Part shown: positions 46,810-60,626 of the stretch, piece by piece
Layout: every line of letters begins with the position of its first letter
How positions within the stretch are numbered: the first letter of the stretch is position 1
Source of the DNA: Atopsyche davidsoni
Taxonomy: Eukaryota; Arthropoda; Insecta; Trichoptera; Hydrobiosidae
DNA: 64,000 nt
Assembly: GCA_022113835.1 (NCBI GenBank)
Contig: JAILWY010000009.1
Coordinates: forward strand, 12,996,001-13,060,000
Direction: 5' to 3'
Translations under genes and position numbers: made by a program
The notes under the pieces: model-generated
The model's database searches: none
What the model saw: the letters and a program-made list of their open reading frames with translations, nothing else
What the model was told of the DNA's origin: nothing

Positions 46810-49800
46810 TTTTTAGCCAACTGCACAAGGTTTTTTCTAATTTATAATAATAAAAAATTGCATTTTAAATTATTTAAATAAAAATATTATTTAAGTTATA
46901 ATTTTTAACAGCGTGTATCCGAGTCAGTATTTTTACTCATAAGTTGTTATTTTATTTTTTATTTCTCTTGCGAACATCTCGTGTTGTACCATACTTTATA
47001 ATTTAAAAAAAAGCATTGTATTTAATTATGTTTTAGTCTTTACTTTTTTTACAGCAATAAAATTTACATAAAAGTGTTTAAGATTAACATTTAAATTCAT
47101 TATCCAGTCAGAAGGCATTACGCAGATCTACTTTTCATTGCTGCAAGTAGTTCCGCAGTGCCATGAGCCGCGCGGAAGCTGTTCTGGAGGTGAAAAAGGA
47201 CAACTGCATCCTCCATTAATCATGGCGGCGTCCTGCGATGAGAGACTCTTCCTGCCTCGCCGTCACCCTGGACAAGTTGAGCTCTTAAAATTGCATAGTT
47301 TGGATGTGTTTCATGCGCGTTATTTGAAAAATTCCCAGTTGTAAAATTCTTGATTAATTGTTTTTGAATCCCTTCATATTCTGTCTGCGAAGCTTGCGCA
47401 TTTTCAAAATTAAAAATCGTCGGCAATGAAAATAAATTTTCAACGTTTGTAATTTAAAATTCTGCTGACAACAAATACTAATCGTCAACTTGAAAAACCT
47501 TAATATCGGAGATACACTCTTTATCGAGTGATTATTTCCTTATCCAAAAGAGTATTATATTTATATTAATAACCGTTGAACATCTTTTTTTGCGGTCTGT
47601 TAAGCGCACTGAAGTACGTATCAACCAGTAAAAAGATGCAGTTGAGATTAAACCAAGTAGAGGCAGATGTTTATTTATCCACAGCTTATTTGATTCTTCA
47701 ATTAAAGTTTAACGTAATAACCTTTCTTAACGAAACTAATTTTATCACTCTCAAAGACATTTCAGCTGCTCAGTTGCAACAATAAACAGTTTCATTTTTT
47801 AATCACTTTGAAAGAGCAGATTTGAATCTCAGAAGTTTTCAGGGAGAAGGCAATAAAGAATATACCTTATTCAACCCACCCTGGGAGTGCTGAAGGCTAA
47901 AAAATAAGCGTCCGGGTACTCTCATTTATACCCCAATGTTACAAAGTATACGTACGTATAAGTAGGTTTTACGCCTCGCAACTTCAGATACACTTGAAAA
48001 TTGTCGACTTAAAAGCTTAAAATTATTATTAAACGAATAATCATTGTACAGTATATAAACAAACAGAGCAAAAAATCAGAAAAAATAAATTTATTTAAAA
48101 AAAAAAAAAAAACAGTTTTTCTGCCGAATACTACTTTGGTATTGTATATAAAGTAACATGTAAAATTCAAACGTATCTTTGTTACTTTTCAAGTTTATAC
48201 AAGTTGATAAATGAAATGGCTTCTGTACATTGATTGAGTAACCTGTCTTTTGTGTAGAACATTTAGAGAGCCCTGTAAAAATGAACACACAGACGGCGAG
48301 TTTAATTTAAAATTGGCTGCCACGGCGTACATTTCGCCCCGAGCAAGCGACAGCTCGCGGCCGCAAACTCTAATAGGTATTCTGGAAGGGCTCGCACTGC
48401 CACCACCCCGACACAAGGCCCAAGCGATTGCTTTATAATCGTTAAATTTGTTTAAAGGCTTCTACACACGTAGCAATAAATCGCACCACACACTTGCAGC
48501 TAGCCGATGGCGTCCCTTTAACTCTTTGCACTCGAAAATGTAGGACGCTTTTGGTTAGCTGCAAATTGGTGTATGGCCTACCTTTAGAACCGTTGGATTA
48601 TTTGTCAAAAATAGAGCCATTAACATCTGCACGTTTCATAATGTTAATAGTATATAAATTGCAGTGAGCCCTGTGACTAAGCGATAACCTAGAAACAAGC
48701 GTTTCGATAGCATCAACATTCATAGAGTTACTCTTTCGTGGAATCATTTTTTTATATTAATTCGTTTGTTGAAACCAAGTCTTCCAGATACTTGATGAAT
48801 CATTATTTAAAATTCAGTTTGAACATATATCATTTTCAAACTGCACTTATGAAAAAAAGTATCTATAACTTTTATTATATTTGTTTTCAATTATTTTTCA
48901 TATTTGTCAATTATTGTTTTTGTTACAATTTTTTAATTATGATATTGTTAGAACAAATAAAAACCTCAGATGACATGGATAACCATCGCTCTGGCCTTTT
49001 CGAAGGTGGCTTTGCTGCCAAGTTGGGCCAAGCGGCCACTCGCCACATAATGTCACTGCAAATGCAACATTTCACCTGAAACCTGAAAATGAATCCCGCT
49101 TGCCGTTACGCGTATGTAAGCTAACTTTCCAGCTTTATCTTTAATTAAAATTATATTTTAAATAAACCTTCTTCTACTTAATAAAATAAAATATAATAAA
49201 TCAACAGATTATCTGTCGATAAATATAAACCCTTCCAAATTTATTTATACGACTTACAGGGAGAAAAAGGATATTTATGTAGCAAGTATAATTATGAGCT
49301 CTGAAATAAATTACTTACCTGACAGTTACGGAATAAAATTCCGTTTCAGAAATATCTTAAATATTGATGTTTAAATTAAAAATATAAATTTATTCCCATG
49401 GTATCACAGATTCTAAACATTTTAGCCGCGGTTTATCAAATACCAGTCTCCCTCGTGAACTAGGACGCAACCAATGGCCAAACCTCTATAGCACGAGGCT
49501 TAAGTTTTTTCTAAATTATTATCTATGTAATCACAGCCATTTATTAAGACCCGTTTCTGAAACAAACACCTTATCCGTATCACGGAAACCATCGTCTCGG
49601 AAAAGTTATTTACTTAGTCAAAAAGAAAAACGTCGTCTACATAATTAAAAGTCAAACGGGACAAGGTTAGAACGTTATTTCGGGGGACAAAAAGATTATA
49701 CGGGATAAGCGAAATTACCGGAAAGGGAATTCGCGCCCTGACAAGTGTAATGAGACTCTCTGATTCGTTACATTATTCTCTCGCAAATGAGATAATTTAA

Positions 49801-51250
49801 AAATAAAGGAGTAAATAACCCCCGCCTAAAGTGGCAGCCCTTATCGGCTGCAGGGTCGACTTCCTTTTGTGCTCAAGAAATATTTATGCGTCTCAAGTCG
49901 GCTGCATTTGTGCATAGATAATATTTTTTACGCTACATAGAACCCGGATTAAAATATATATATCTAGTGTTAAAAAAGTTTCCAAATTAAATCCTCTAAA
50001 TCTTTATGCATTAAAATATTATCAAATGCTCTTTGATTCATAAAGTTTGCTTAATGCTTTTTGGCAACATTTTCCTTCGTAAGATTTTAAAGAATCTTAT
50101 TAAAGCTTTTGCACATTCTCTGTAATTGTATTGTATTTTCATTTAGATATTTTTAAAACATTCCCAACAGATTTTTTTTATAACATGTGTGTTAAATTTG
50201 TGGAATTGTAAAAATGTGTTTCTTTTATGTAAGATAAGCAGTTAATGGTTTAAGAAATCAAAGCTTTGTGCTTTGATGTTAAGAATTATTTTGTAATGAA
50301 ACGTGGGCCATTATTCAGTAGTAAGCGCAGCCTAAAATATTCCATTACGTCACGAGTGCACTAAAATTCATCTAATACAACGGTATTCAATAGCATTCAA
50401 TCTCCATCTGGATGATTTCAATAAATCACCATAAAAGCCATTCAATAGCTGGGCTCCATCAGCCGCGGAGCCGTGAACGGGCCGCGCGCGTATTTGACTA
50501 ATGCTTTTCCCTTGTCTCGCGCCATTAACACCATCTTTCGGGGAAAAAAGGAAACAACACTACAAGATGGCGGAGACGTGACGGCGAAAAGTCGGCAATG
50601 GCGGACGGAATGGAAAATGACCTCGGGAGAGGGTTCATGTCGCGGCGCGAGCTCTGCCTGTTTACTTATTTATTTCCCGTTGTGAGTGGAGGAACTCCAT
50701 TGAACAATTTAGGCTTTCAATTCGCCTGAATCAAATTACGTTGACTTTGCGGCTTGAACTTTTCACGAAGTATTTATTTATATGAATAATTAATTATATT
50801 CATTTTTCGATGTGAAAACGTTGATTGTTTTCAAACTAAGACACGGTAGTGATTTTTTTTATTAAAATACGATGACTGCATTTTAATGAGTAAATATTTT
50901 GAAACTTAACACTGTGTCATCTTTTTTTTGGGTCATATTTTATTGATGTTGATTTATTTGTCATTGCACATTTGTTCAGATTACAGATATATCCCATAGA
51001 AGAGCCATGATATCACCAAAAAGGGGATTTTTTTTTCAAATAGAACAATGATGAAAATAGTTTTGGTTATCATTATCGCTTTTGTGATTTATAAGCATAT
51101 CTAATATATACAATCGAGGCTGTAGTGTAGAGATATTTTAACGTACATTCATGTATCTATTACGTTCCATTTGCATAATTGTGTTCATTAAATATTTGTA
51201 TTTTTCTCAAAACGGTTCCACCGGGATATAAGACAAAAAATAAATAAAAA
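46810..51250. other. AT-rich stretch with GC islands
   Basis: No gene is recognised. GC-richer islands lie at 48290-48440, 49690-49870 and 50450-50700. A 17-bp hairpin, ACGGAAT-AAA-ATTCCGT, is at 49328-49344. The frame at 48738-49079 is phenylalanine/tyrosine-rich from AT sequence and not convincing. Confidence 0.5.
50450..50700. promoter_or_regulatory. GC island with YY1/Pho and forkhead motifs
   Basis: AAGATGGCGG (50564-50573) and ATGGCGG (50598-50604) are YY1/Pleiohomeotic-like cores, and TGTTTAC (50659-50665) is a forkhead core. The first part is CG-rich (GGGCCGCGCGCG near 50479). Such YY1-type sites occur in promoters and Polycomb response elements. No transcript is evident, so the role is inferred. 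Confidence 0.35.
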
Positions 51251-51254
51251 ACAT

Positions 51255-51271
51255 CGCCCCCGGGTGGACTC

Positions 51272-51308
<37 letters not shown>

Positions 51309-51328
51309 GCCGATTGCGCCACGGAGGC
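51255..51328 (-). tRNA. tRNA-Asn (anticodon GTT), second copy
   Basis: The reverse complement is identical base for base over 74 nt to the tRNA-Asn at 3240. Acceptor stem, D arm, anticodon GTT (complement at 51292-51294), T arm and G discriminator are all intact, and a run of six T follows on the minus strand (pol III terminator). The flanks differ apart from their T richness, so the copies share only the gene body, as expected for old paralogues kept alike by selection or gene conversion. Confidence 0.97.
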
Positions 51329-52604
51329 TGATACAAGCGCGTAGATTATATATAAAAATATCAAAACCTATGTACGTCATGTCACGACTTTATCATCTCC
51401 TTCGATTATGAAATCTCTAATAAATCGTGAGGTCATAAATAATAATATTATTAGTCGTTACTTTCACATATTACTACAGCATCAAAGAAACAGCAATCTC
51501 TAAGCTTTACTTAGTTTTTGGGTCAAGATAATTTTATTTACATGCTAGTCACTTTATATTTTACACTTGCTTACTATCACTGCACTTACTGTAATAAGTT
51601 TTTTTTCATTCTGCAAAAAATATTGATTCTCTCTAGGCTCAACGAAAGAAAAATCCTTTTGACAAAGATTCTTTGAAATTGCACTTGGACGCTTGTTAAT
51701 TTGTCTTATTCTTTGCAAATATTCACTCTTGCATATAGAAGCATTGGTTATATAGTTTAAACATAACATTTTTCCGCTCATGAATAAATAAATGATAAAC
51801 CATTTTTAATATAAAAAATACAAATAATAACTTTGTTAAATAGGCGAGTGTATAAAACAAACCACACTTGCAAAGCAAGTACAGTAATGTTCTAGTTCTG
51901 GCTATTTAAATTACAAAAGTAATGATGCTGATGTGAACCTGTTAAAAAATTGTAAATTATGGCCACATTAGACATATCATCTTAAATAATCACCAGTACT
52001 GAGAGGCGCCATCTAAAATTCTAAAGAGTGCATGAAAAATTGATAAAAGGTTAAACTCGGATATTATTCACAAATTAAACAATATAAATTCGTTATCTGT
52101 AACGCCAAAAAAAATTACCAATACTATATATTTACATCAAACGGTTACTATATTTCAGTTCATTGTGTTTTTCTAATCTAAAAATAGCTTCCAAGCCGAG
52201 GTACTATAAGTTACAGGTCAGAAATTTAAATATACTAAAGCTTCCCCTGCACGATATATGATGGGGGGGTCGATTATCATTTGTTGGGGATGAATAATTC
52301 AGGTGGCCGAGGATTGCTCCCTTCAACCCCTGGGCGGGTCGGTCTGCCAACTGTGCCGGAATGATCTTTTGTTATTGCATAAAAAGGTTCTACTTTCCAG
52401 GGCGGAAAGGTGTCGCTCTGATCATGCTTCTCATCTGTTACCATCTGCGAGTTCCTTGTTTTATAAATCATATTACTTTAACTGCCAAAGAGATAAAAGA
52501 GGACTGAATATTATCACATTTTTATTTTTTATCGTTTAATCATTATGATTTTTATCTATAATTTTTTTTCTATGCTTCATCAGTACTAATCTTTAAAATC
52601 ATAT

Positions 52605-52660
52605 TATAATTTAGATAGTGAAAAAAATTTAATATAATTCAGATAGTGAAAAAGTTTGTT
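52605..52660. repeat. Two-copy tandem repeat, period 28
   Basis: TATAATTTAGATAGTGAAAA at 52605 is followed 28 bases later by TATAATTCAGATAGTGAAAA at 52633. It is a small local duplication. Confidence 0.75.
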
Positions 52661-55061
52661 TTTAGGGTCGTGTAGATATTTTTCAGTACTATTAGAAAGA
52701 GAGAAGCAACAACATTTTGCATGTTTTATATTTAACACAAAATATCAGTCAAAAAAAAGACCATAGAATTATGAATTCTTAAATTTAATAAAAGTATAGT
52801 AACCAAAACTGAAATTGTGTTTTGAATATACACTGAAATTCATGGTTTTATTGTGCAGAATATATGCGCATGCATGCATGGCAAACTGATAAAATATGGA
52901 TTTTTATGTGTGTTCGTATCGATCTTATATATTTTTAGTATGTACAAATAGTTGACCCTTTTCCACAGAATACTAAGGCGTATCCATAAAACTATAAAGT
53001 TTCATGGCTCAGCATCATTCTTTCTTATCTTTCCATTATGGGGCATTTTTTTCAAAAGTATTTCAGTTTTATGCTATCGCTGGTGTAGACCTCGCTGTTT
53101 ACTTTCATTGAACTGTAGGAACTTACCTTAAAGTATTAAAAGCACCGAGCAATATTTGATGTCACAACGCGTTTTTTTATTATTATTGTGGAGTCACAGA
53201 AAATAATATTCTTCTGCTCGTGGCCATTAAAATTTTAACAATATGCTTTTATTAGTTTAGGGAATACGATAATAATACAATCTGTTTTTTTACTTGTATC
53301 TGCTATCGAAACAAAATAGTAATATAAGTAATTTTTATATTTGTGTATATCTAATAATTGTGATTAAAAGTGTATCGAAAAATATTTAAAGTCAACATCT
53401 ACTAATTGGATATTGATTGCATCTTTTATTTCGACAATGTCAAATCGGTTTAATTTATTTTAATGTTTGATACATTATCAACTTATTGATAAAAAAAATA
53501 CGCTCTCGCTTATGCTATAAAGTTTAAATTGATCAAAGGTAAGTTTATAAATGTTATAGAAAATATGCCTTATTCATATTAAAATTAATGTTAATAAATT
53601 TAATATTTTAACATATATGGTATACTTCAAATCAATATTTTTTTTAGTTATTTAAAAGTACTTATTTTTTTAATGTTGTTGCATAAATTAGTATTTTTAT
53701 TATTCTATTTTTAGTTTAATTATTTTTAATAGATCTGAGAAATAAAAAAACGAATATAAAACGATTGCAATGGAATCGTTTTCCCATATAAAATAAGACG
53801 TCATTCTGCAAGGATGATCATAAGAGACAGTTGAATTTTTTGTTCAATATGTGAGAGAAATTCACTGGTGCTGAAGCCTTTTTATCTTAATTCTTTTAGA
53901 AATATTCGACTGAAGGCGAGATTGTGAAAAAGTCTCTTCTGACCTCCCAAAAGGGTAAGAACGTTATTTTCACTTCATAGAACTTGATATCTGCAGAGCA
54001 AATGCTACTTAAAAAGAAAGCCAAGACTCTCAACCCGTATAAAAATTTATCTACCAATAAAAAATATAAATAACATGAAGGGCATTGACTGCATCCCCAT
54101 CCTCACCTTTAATATTATACACATCAAATGTATACAATATGCTTTTGTTAATAGATTTATACATAAAACGACGAGCTTCCGCGTCATTATACCTGAACAA
54201 AAGTTTGAATTGATATACGCAAATGAGGCACCATTATCCCAGTTTTTTTTTTTTTGTTGATTGAAATGAGCACTGAGGGTGTGGGTTTGTGTCCCTTCTG
54301 TGTCTTTGCGAATTTTTTTTCTCGTCGTTTCATTTGTGAATAAATTTGCGTTTAACGACCAGAAAAATCTTTGAAACCTATTTTCATGACAAAGGTGAGA
54401 TACTAGACACTATCACGTTTATGTGCTCTTTTCAAATGAGCCACAGTGCCTATAACTGAGAGAGGATTTTTCTGGTCGTTTCATTAACAAACTGATTCCA
54501 TTAAAATATATTATTTACTTTTCAAAGGTATACTATAAAAATATATTAGCAAGGTGATTTACGATTCAAATGAACTTCTAATCAATTCCTTTAAAATGTA
54601 ATATTTTATTTTCATTCCTTTGGTATTTTCAGAATACAAGGAATCGGCATAAAGCTGCGTCATGAATCCGCGTCGAGATTCTGACTTATTTTATTTGATT
54701 TTAAATTTACGAATCCTGCATTGGAGAAATCGGGTCAATCCGCGCTTGACCTTTTTGTCTTCTGCAAATATTCCGATATTGATTCAATGTAACAAAAAGA
54801 GAAAACACAAGGGATATGCTTACTCAAAGGTACGTTCGGAGATCGGATTTATGTCTTTTGTAAATAATAAAATCACATTAATAAATCATCTCTGCAATAT
54901 TCCGTATGAAAAAAAAAACAAAATTGAAATATAATTTACCGTACAAGGGTCAGCATTGCGGGAAACGAATTGCTCTGAAAATTTTGTTCGTTCAAATTTA
55001 TTTATCTTTTTGTCAAGATGTACCACTGGTACTTTGCAAAACACTAGGTGGATCTTTTTAC

Positions 55062-55079
55062 TACCTCACTAGTGAGGTA
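55062..55079. repeat. 18-bp perfect palindrome
   Basis: TACCTCACTAGTGAGGTA reads the same on both strands. It is a candidate dimeric protein-binding site. Nothing else marks its surroundings. Confidence 0.7.
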
Positions 55080-58000
55080 AAATATTAATGTTAAAAATAT
55101 AGTTTGAGACTTTGTGAGTTTTAGTAATAAATTAATGAAATCTACGACAGACTTCTTAATAAGTTAATGCCAAATAATAACTAGGTTACTGTTATTTAAA
55201 ATAGTACGCACTTTTGATTTTTAATACTGACTTTTCATATTTGGTTATTAAGACGATTGGTCTTTCTTTAATGAGTATTTGTGGTTTTTGGTAAGGAATC
55301 TCTACAAAAGTTACTTAGCAGCATCGCAATTTATAGCTTTTACGAAACCGTCTGAAAATATGGCCTGTGCCCAATAAACAGTAATTTATTTTTCATAAAA
55401 TTATCTTAACTTGATATATTTTACAAAGTCGACTAATGGTTTCCGCATTTCAAATAATTATAATTATTAAAATAACCTTTTTCGCTTTAATATTCAGTAT
55501 TTCAATGTTTTTAGTATGGCCAATAATTGGATTTGATTTATTAATTCATAAAATCGTTCAATTTATTTATAGAGTTTAAGCTTAAATTTCAACTATACCA
55601 ACGTTGTACGTATAAATCTAAATGGTTTCTTTCTCTAGGAGTCTCTATTGTATTCCTACTCCTGCTGGTACTTCTGCAACAAAGTCAAATTTGTTAATAA
55701 ACTAGTTTTAAAACAAAATAAATAATTGTATAATCTTTGGCTTTACTCGTGTACTCATTGTTAATATGGCATACTATTTTATCGATAAACGCTAGGAAGC
55801 AGTATTAAATTTGAATATATTTATTTTATTTTGTATACCTGAAAATCTATGCAACCATTATCTTTTATATTTTCATGATGCACATAAAATTCGATTGTGC
55901 ATTAATTTATGCAACCGATGGCATGCATATAAACTAGAATGATTTAATTAACATGAAAAGCACCTAACAGCGCGTGAGCAAATTCAAAATTTATATCCAT
56001 TTATTTTAATTTATTGGACGTCAAATAGAAAAATAATTAGATTAATTGTGTACATTTGCATGATGATGTTATACATATTATTAAATTTAAGAGCAATGAA
56101 ATATTTTATGCATTTGAAAATATATACTTGCATGTTGGGAAAATTGAAAATCAGGTTATTTAAAAATGAGAAATATATGACTATGTAAAAACAGACAGTC
56201 GGAAGAGAATACGCAAGAGAGCAAGCTTAATCAGTGCGGTTGTGCCTTTGAAAGTAATCGAAAACCTGCCTCACACAGAGTAATTATATTAAGAGGGTGA
56301 TAAGATTATTACTCGAAACCATTTCTGAAGGTATTTCAGTTTAATAAAGGAGTTTTTAAAAAAAATTAATAGTCAAATTCCAAATGACCTTTATGACTAA
56401 TAATAATATATTGATTATAAATAACGACCTTGATTATCGGTTTTCTATAATTTGTTTCCAATTACTAAGCAATGTCTATTATTAGAGTGATTTTTCGATG
56501 TAATTTAATTTTCATAATTATACTCATTACCTTCTCGTTTGATCATTCAAGCATTAATTAAATTTTGGATCTTTACGCATTTTTAGTAAAATTGAACTTA
56601 TTATTTAATATAAGTTAAATTAAATTTATTTATTATCATTATTTATATATATAAATATATAGTCTATAGTAAAACAGTACTCACAATAGAGCTGTATTAC
56701 AGGTTGTTAATCGATGTTTTGGAAAATTGGGCTTCGATTGGCTCATCCAATCTGCTTTGACGATAGAAAATTTCGATGGAAAGTAAACAAAGCCAAAAAG
56801 CAATCTGGCCAAAAATGAAATCGTTAGGAGCACTGTGCGGCTACAGTGTGGGCGATTTTTTTATTTTGTTTTATTATTATCGGTCAATATTATCCCAGCA
56901 TCAGGTGCAGCGCTATCACGTACTCGTGATATTGTGAACATTTTAATTATGAATGTAGACACACCGTTAGAAATACTAGGGGCTGGTTTTTCCAACACGC
57001 CGAATAATCATTTTAGATTTTAAAAATTACGAAAGCGACGTTTGGCAAAAATAAAATGAAATCAACGTAGAAAATCCGGTAGTCGAAAAGGTAATTTTAG
57101 CTTTCTAAATATTGGAAATATACTGCGTGGTAGGAAAAGTTATCGCCGGCGTGTTTATTTTTTCCATTTTTGCCTTTGCAAATTTAAAAGTTCTTTCTTG
57201 GGTAACTGTTTAAAATAATTGAACTTTGGCACGAACATGCATCTTCTTACATAAAAACACTTATTTTTCATAAATAATATATCTACATTAAAAAATGACA
57301 TCTAGAAGTAACAAGTTTTATAAGATCATCTTTTAGTATATATTTTTGATAATACAAAAGTTCATGAAGTTGTATATAATATAATTAAATTAAGATACAT
57401 GAATGCAATAATAAAGTGATCTAAAGTTAAAAGATGTTTTTTTAGCAAACAATTTAATTTAGATTTTTCTCATTACATTTACTAGTTCTCTTAATAAAAA
57501 TGTACCATAACCGCGCATAAATTGAAAAATCAAAAATTTTAACAATTTAAAATTCATACTTTCATTTTTCACTTCCATCGTTGCAGTTTTAGTAATAAAG
57601 CTCTATTGAAATATTCATCAGTCCAGTGAAGATCCATTCGCGTCGTTAATGGGAGTGGAGGAAAGCTCTCGGCCTGATGGCTATGCACCAAAAGCCATAG
57701 CGAAAATTCTCCGGTGTGTTCATGGTTCGATTATTCCAAAAAACTGAAATACCAACTCATTCAATTGATATCGACTGCAGTGTGTTTTGAGCAACCATGA
57801 CTCTAATGTGAGAGCTTTTCTACTAACATGTGAAATATAAATGTAAAAACACATGTTATATACCTGTTATATACCAAATGATGATATTTTTTACACGTGA
57901 AATTGAACGCGTTCTATCAGTGCTAATTTCCTAGTATTTAAAATAACGTAAAATAAAACTACTAAAATTCACATTTCATATATTATTGTTTTATTTAAAA

Positions 58001-59836
58001 AATAACACTTTTTCGTGTATATACCAAAAATTATACAAGCAATACATGATTCAACGAAACATTATTTTCAAATGTTTGACTGATAGATAACCAATATTAC
58101 AGATTTTATTTTTGAAATAATCTCCTGAATTATTTCACGTTTGTTGCGCTAAAATGTGTTAACTTTTTTACATTGCGTTTGTTTTATCTATATGTACTTT
58201 GTATCTTTATTTCATCGTTAATTAAGTGTATTTAGGCTTGACGCAAATAAATACGGTGTATATATGAGATATAAAATTAGATTGATAATTCTGAGAACAC
58301 CTATAATTATCAGATCCTTCGTAAGCCGAAACGATCGATTGCGTGATGAGAGGATTGGGGGTCATTTTGATTGAAATATTAATTTGGTAAGGGTCTATTT
58401 GGTAGATTTGAAAACCACGAAACAGTACGAATACTTCAAGCTATCGATTAACCGAAATATATATATATATATTTATGTACTCAAATTTTATCTCATTTCT
58501 ATGTAATAATGTTATAAGCCAGATATAATTGCAAATGTCTTGAATTGGCTCGAACTTCATATTTAATAGAATTGTATTATCTACTAGTTGTTAAATAAGT
58601 TACAATGGCTCCACTTAAGAATCGCAAAAAAATATATCAATGTCACATATTGTGTGAATGTTTATATTTATTATGAAGCTCGAAATACTAAAATAATAAA
58701 AAGAAAAAAAATTGTTTAAACATCAGTTTAATAACTTGTAAATCACACCTCACCACTCATCTGCTGCGGCTTGCCGAGTAGTTCGCAACTTCTATCTAGG
58801 AGGAAACTTACAGAGCTTTAAAGAAAAAACGTAATTTAACTGTCGAAACTATTGGGAAATTCATATAACGAATGGCGGAGTGTCTGCCTCTAGAGTTTAT
58901 AAAGCTTTTGAGTATTTTTCTCTCTCTTGTTTTCTCGGTAATTCCTCAAAAGTTTTTGTTTTCCCCGCTGATAGGAAAATGTATTTTTATTTTCATAAAT
59001 TGTGACGTTTGGAAAGGCTCGCCGCTTTGAGCGCATCCGTGGGTAGCTTTTTTGTTTCTCTGATTTTTTTTAACTGGAATAAATATTTTAACGTAATAAA
59101 TTTCCCGTAAGTATTTCGTTTATTCAGTTTGCAGATTTAAATTACTTGTTATTTTTCTGAAAATTTTAGCAGAAAAGAAACTATGAATTAATTTAAAAAT
59201 AAAATTATATAATTTTTTAGAAAATTCGCAAAAACATAAGAACATAAAACAATGATTTATAGTATGCAGATTAGCTTAAAAAAAATAGTATGTACGCTCA
59301 GTGAAATAATAATAATATCTTCATTATGATACACTGATATTCTTTTACAAGTGGTTGACGTCTAGCTGAGTAGATTTTCTAAACAATCGAGGTAATTGAC
59401 ATTAAGCCTGGTTCTTGGGTCTGTGTTAAAATTTAAGGTTGCTAATGTTTCTAATATCAAACATGTAATAGTTATTTTAATGATAGACATAATTTAACCA
59501 AGTAATCCAGACATTCTGGTCTAAAAAATGTTAACTTCGCGATTCTGAAGAAGCAATTCATTAAGCATGATAAATCAACATAATTGCAGATGTTCAGTCA
59601 AAGATTCGTAGAGACAGTAGTTACCGGCGCTTTGGATAAAGTGCAGTCGACGTTTTCAATTAACAAAAATATTCAGATACTCAGTAAACCCTCGCAAAAT
59701 GTAATTTGTGTAACGCTGCGCTTCTCTGACCTAAAGCGAGTCTTAGCTTTACTGCAAATGTACAAAGAGGAATAATTACTTACACGTGAAGCGCGCGGTT
59801 CCTGTAATCTTCGTATATTTATATATAAATAAATAA

Positions 59837-59866
59837 ATATATATATATATGTGTGTGTGTGTGTGT
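59837..59866. repeat. Compound microsatellite (AT)n(GT)n
   Basis: About six AT units are followed by about eight GT units, the same design as the array at 13511-13600. Confidence 0.9.
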
Positions 59867-60441
59867 CCGTGTATTCATGTTATATTCACATAATATGTTC
59901 AACCCCTCCTGCCACGAGCTAGTTTTGAAATATTCCCCGGCATCAGTTTCTAAGATTTATGACAGACAGGTTCTGAAACAAAATCGAAGTTGTCCGGTCT
60001 GAGGCAGCGCTCATCTCGGGAATTCTTTATCGCAAGATACAGTCGGATCGCAACTTCAAAACACCTTTGGATTCTCCTGACAACTTTTACTAGTATGCTC
60101 ACTTTATCCAAGTTTATGTGCAAAATACTAGAAATATCTATTTCAAACTGAATAGTTAAACATCTTATATTAATTTCATATTTTTTAAATTAACCGCTTT
60201 TGCTCGAATAGTCGGAGTATTTTATCCGAGTCCGAAACCAGAACTGATGTGTTATATTTATAAATATGGCCTCCTACAGCTAATTGTCAAAAAAAAGAAT
60301 GCATTGATATTTCAAGAAGCTTACGTAGATGCACTATTTACGCCAGTGGCTGGAAGTCGGAAATACAGCCGAGTTAGTTAGATAAACATGTAATTTAAAT
60401 AAAATCCGAATAAATAATGATAATGCCAACGTGAAACCTGG

Positions 60442-60490
60442 ACGAAACCGGTCACCAATAAAAATTCCACCAAGTACTCTCTGTCAAAAA
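60442..60490 (+). repeat. Dispersed repeat fragment, copy 2
   Basis: ACGAAACCGGTCACCAATAAA is followed directly by ATTCCACCAAGTACTCTCTG, matching the two blocks at 42795 and 42870. A weaker partial copy (AATTTCACCGAGTACTTTGA) is near 45118. It ends about 140 bp before the mariner at 60627. Confidence 0.6.
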
Positions 60491-60626
60491 AATTGATTAC
60501 TTAGATAAATATTTATTCAATTAAATGGTCACCAATCTCCTCTGAGGAGAAGCACTCGAAGAATAATGGATTGTAGTTCCGCAGAAGATGTAGAAATGTG
60601 TATATATAACAAAGTACTCTTACATA

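Larger units (their letters stand above)
51330..60430. other. AT-rich desert
   Basis: No gene is recognised. There is a CTCF-like half site at 52005-52014, a two-copy 28-bp repeat at 52605-52660, an 18-bp palindrome at 55062-55079 and a compound microsatellite at 59837-59866. The frame at 59584-59775 begins with TTG. From an acceptor-like AATTGCAG it gives a 62-codon reading with mixed codons, but no family is recognised. A somewhat GC-richer patch is at 57600-57740. Confidence 0.5.

Noticed and set aside
49311..49325. ACTTACCTG, identical to the U1 snRNA 5' end
   Set aside because: No U1 sequence follows. It is more simply a chance splice-donor complement (a minus-strand GTAAGT) with no convincing exon beside it.
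57640..57740. Frame piece with SSRPDGYAPKAIAKIL, faintly like a reverse-transcriptase PDG motif
   Set aside because: The piece is too short, has no neighbouring LINE motifs and lacks a usual PGxDG arrangement.
59584..59775. 62-codon frame after an AATTGCAG acceptor-like site
   Set aside because: It begins at TTG, has no recognised domain, and the donor or poly(A) context is weak. It is not distinguishable from chance.
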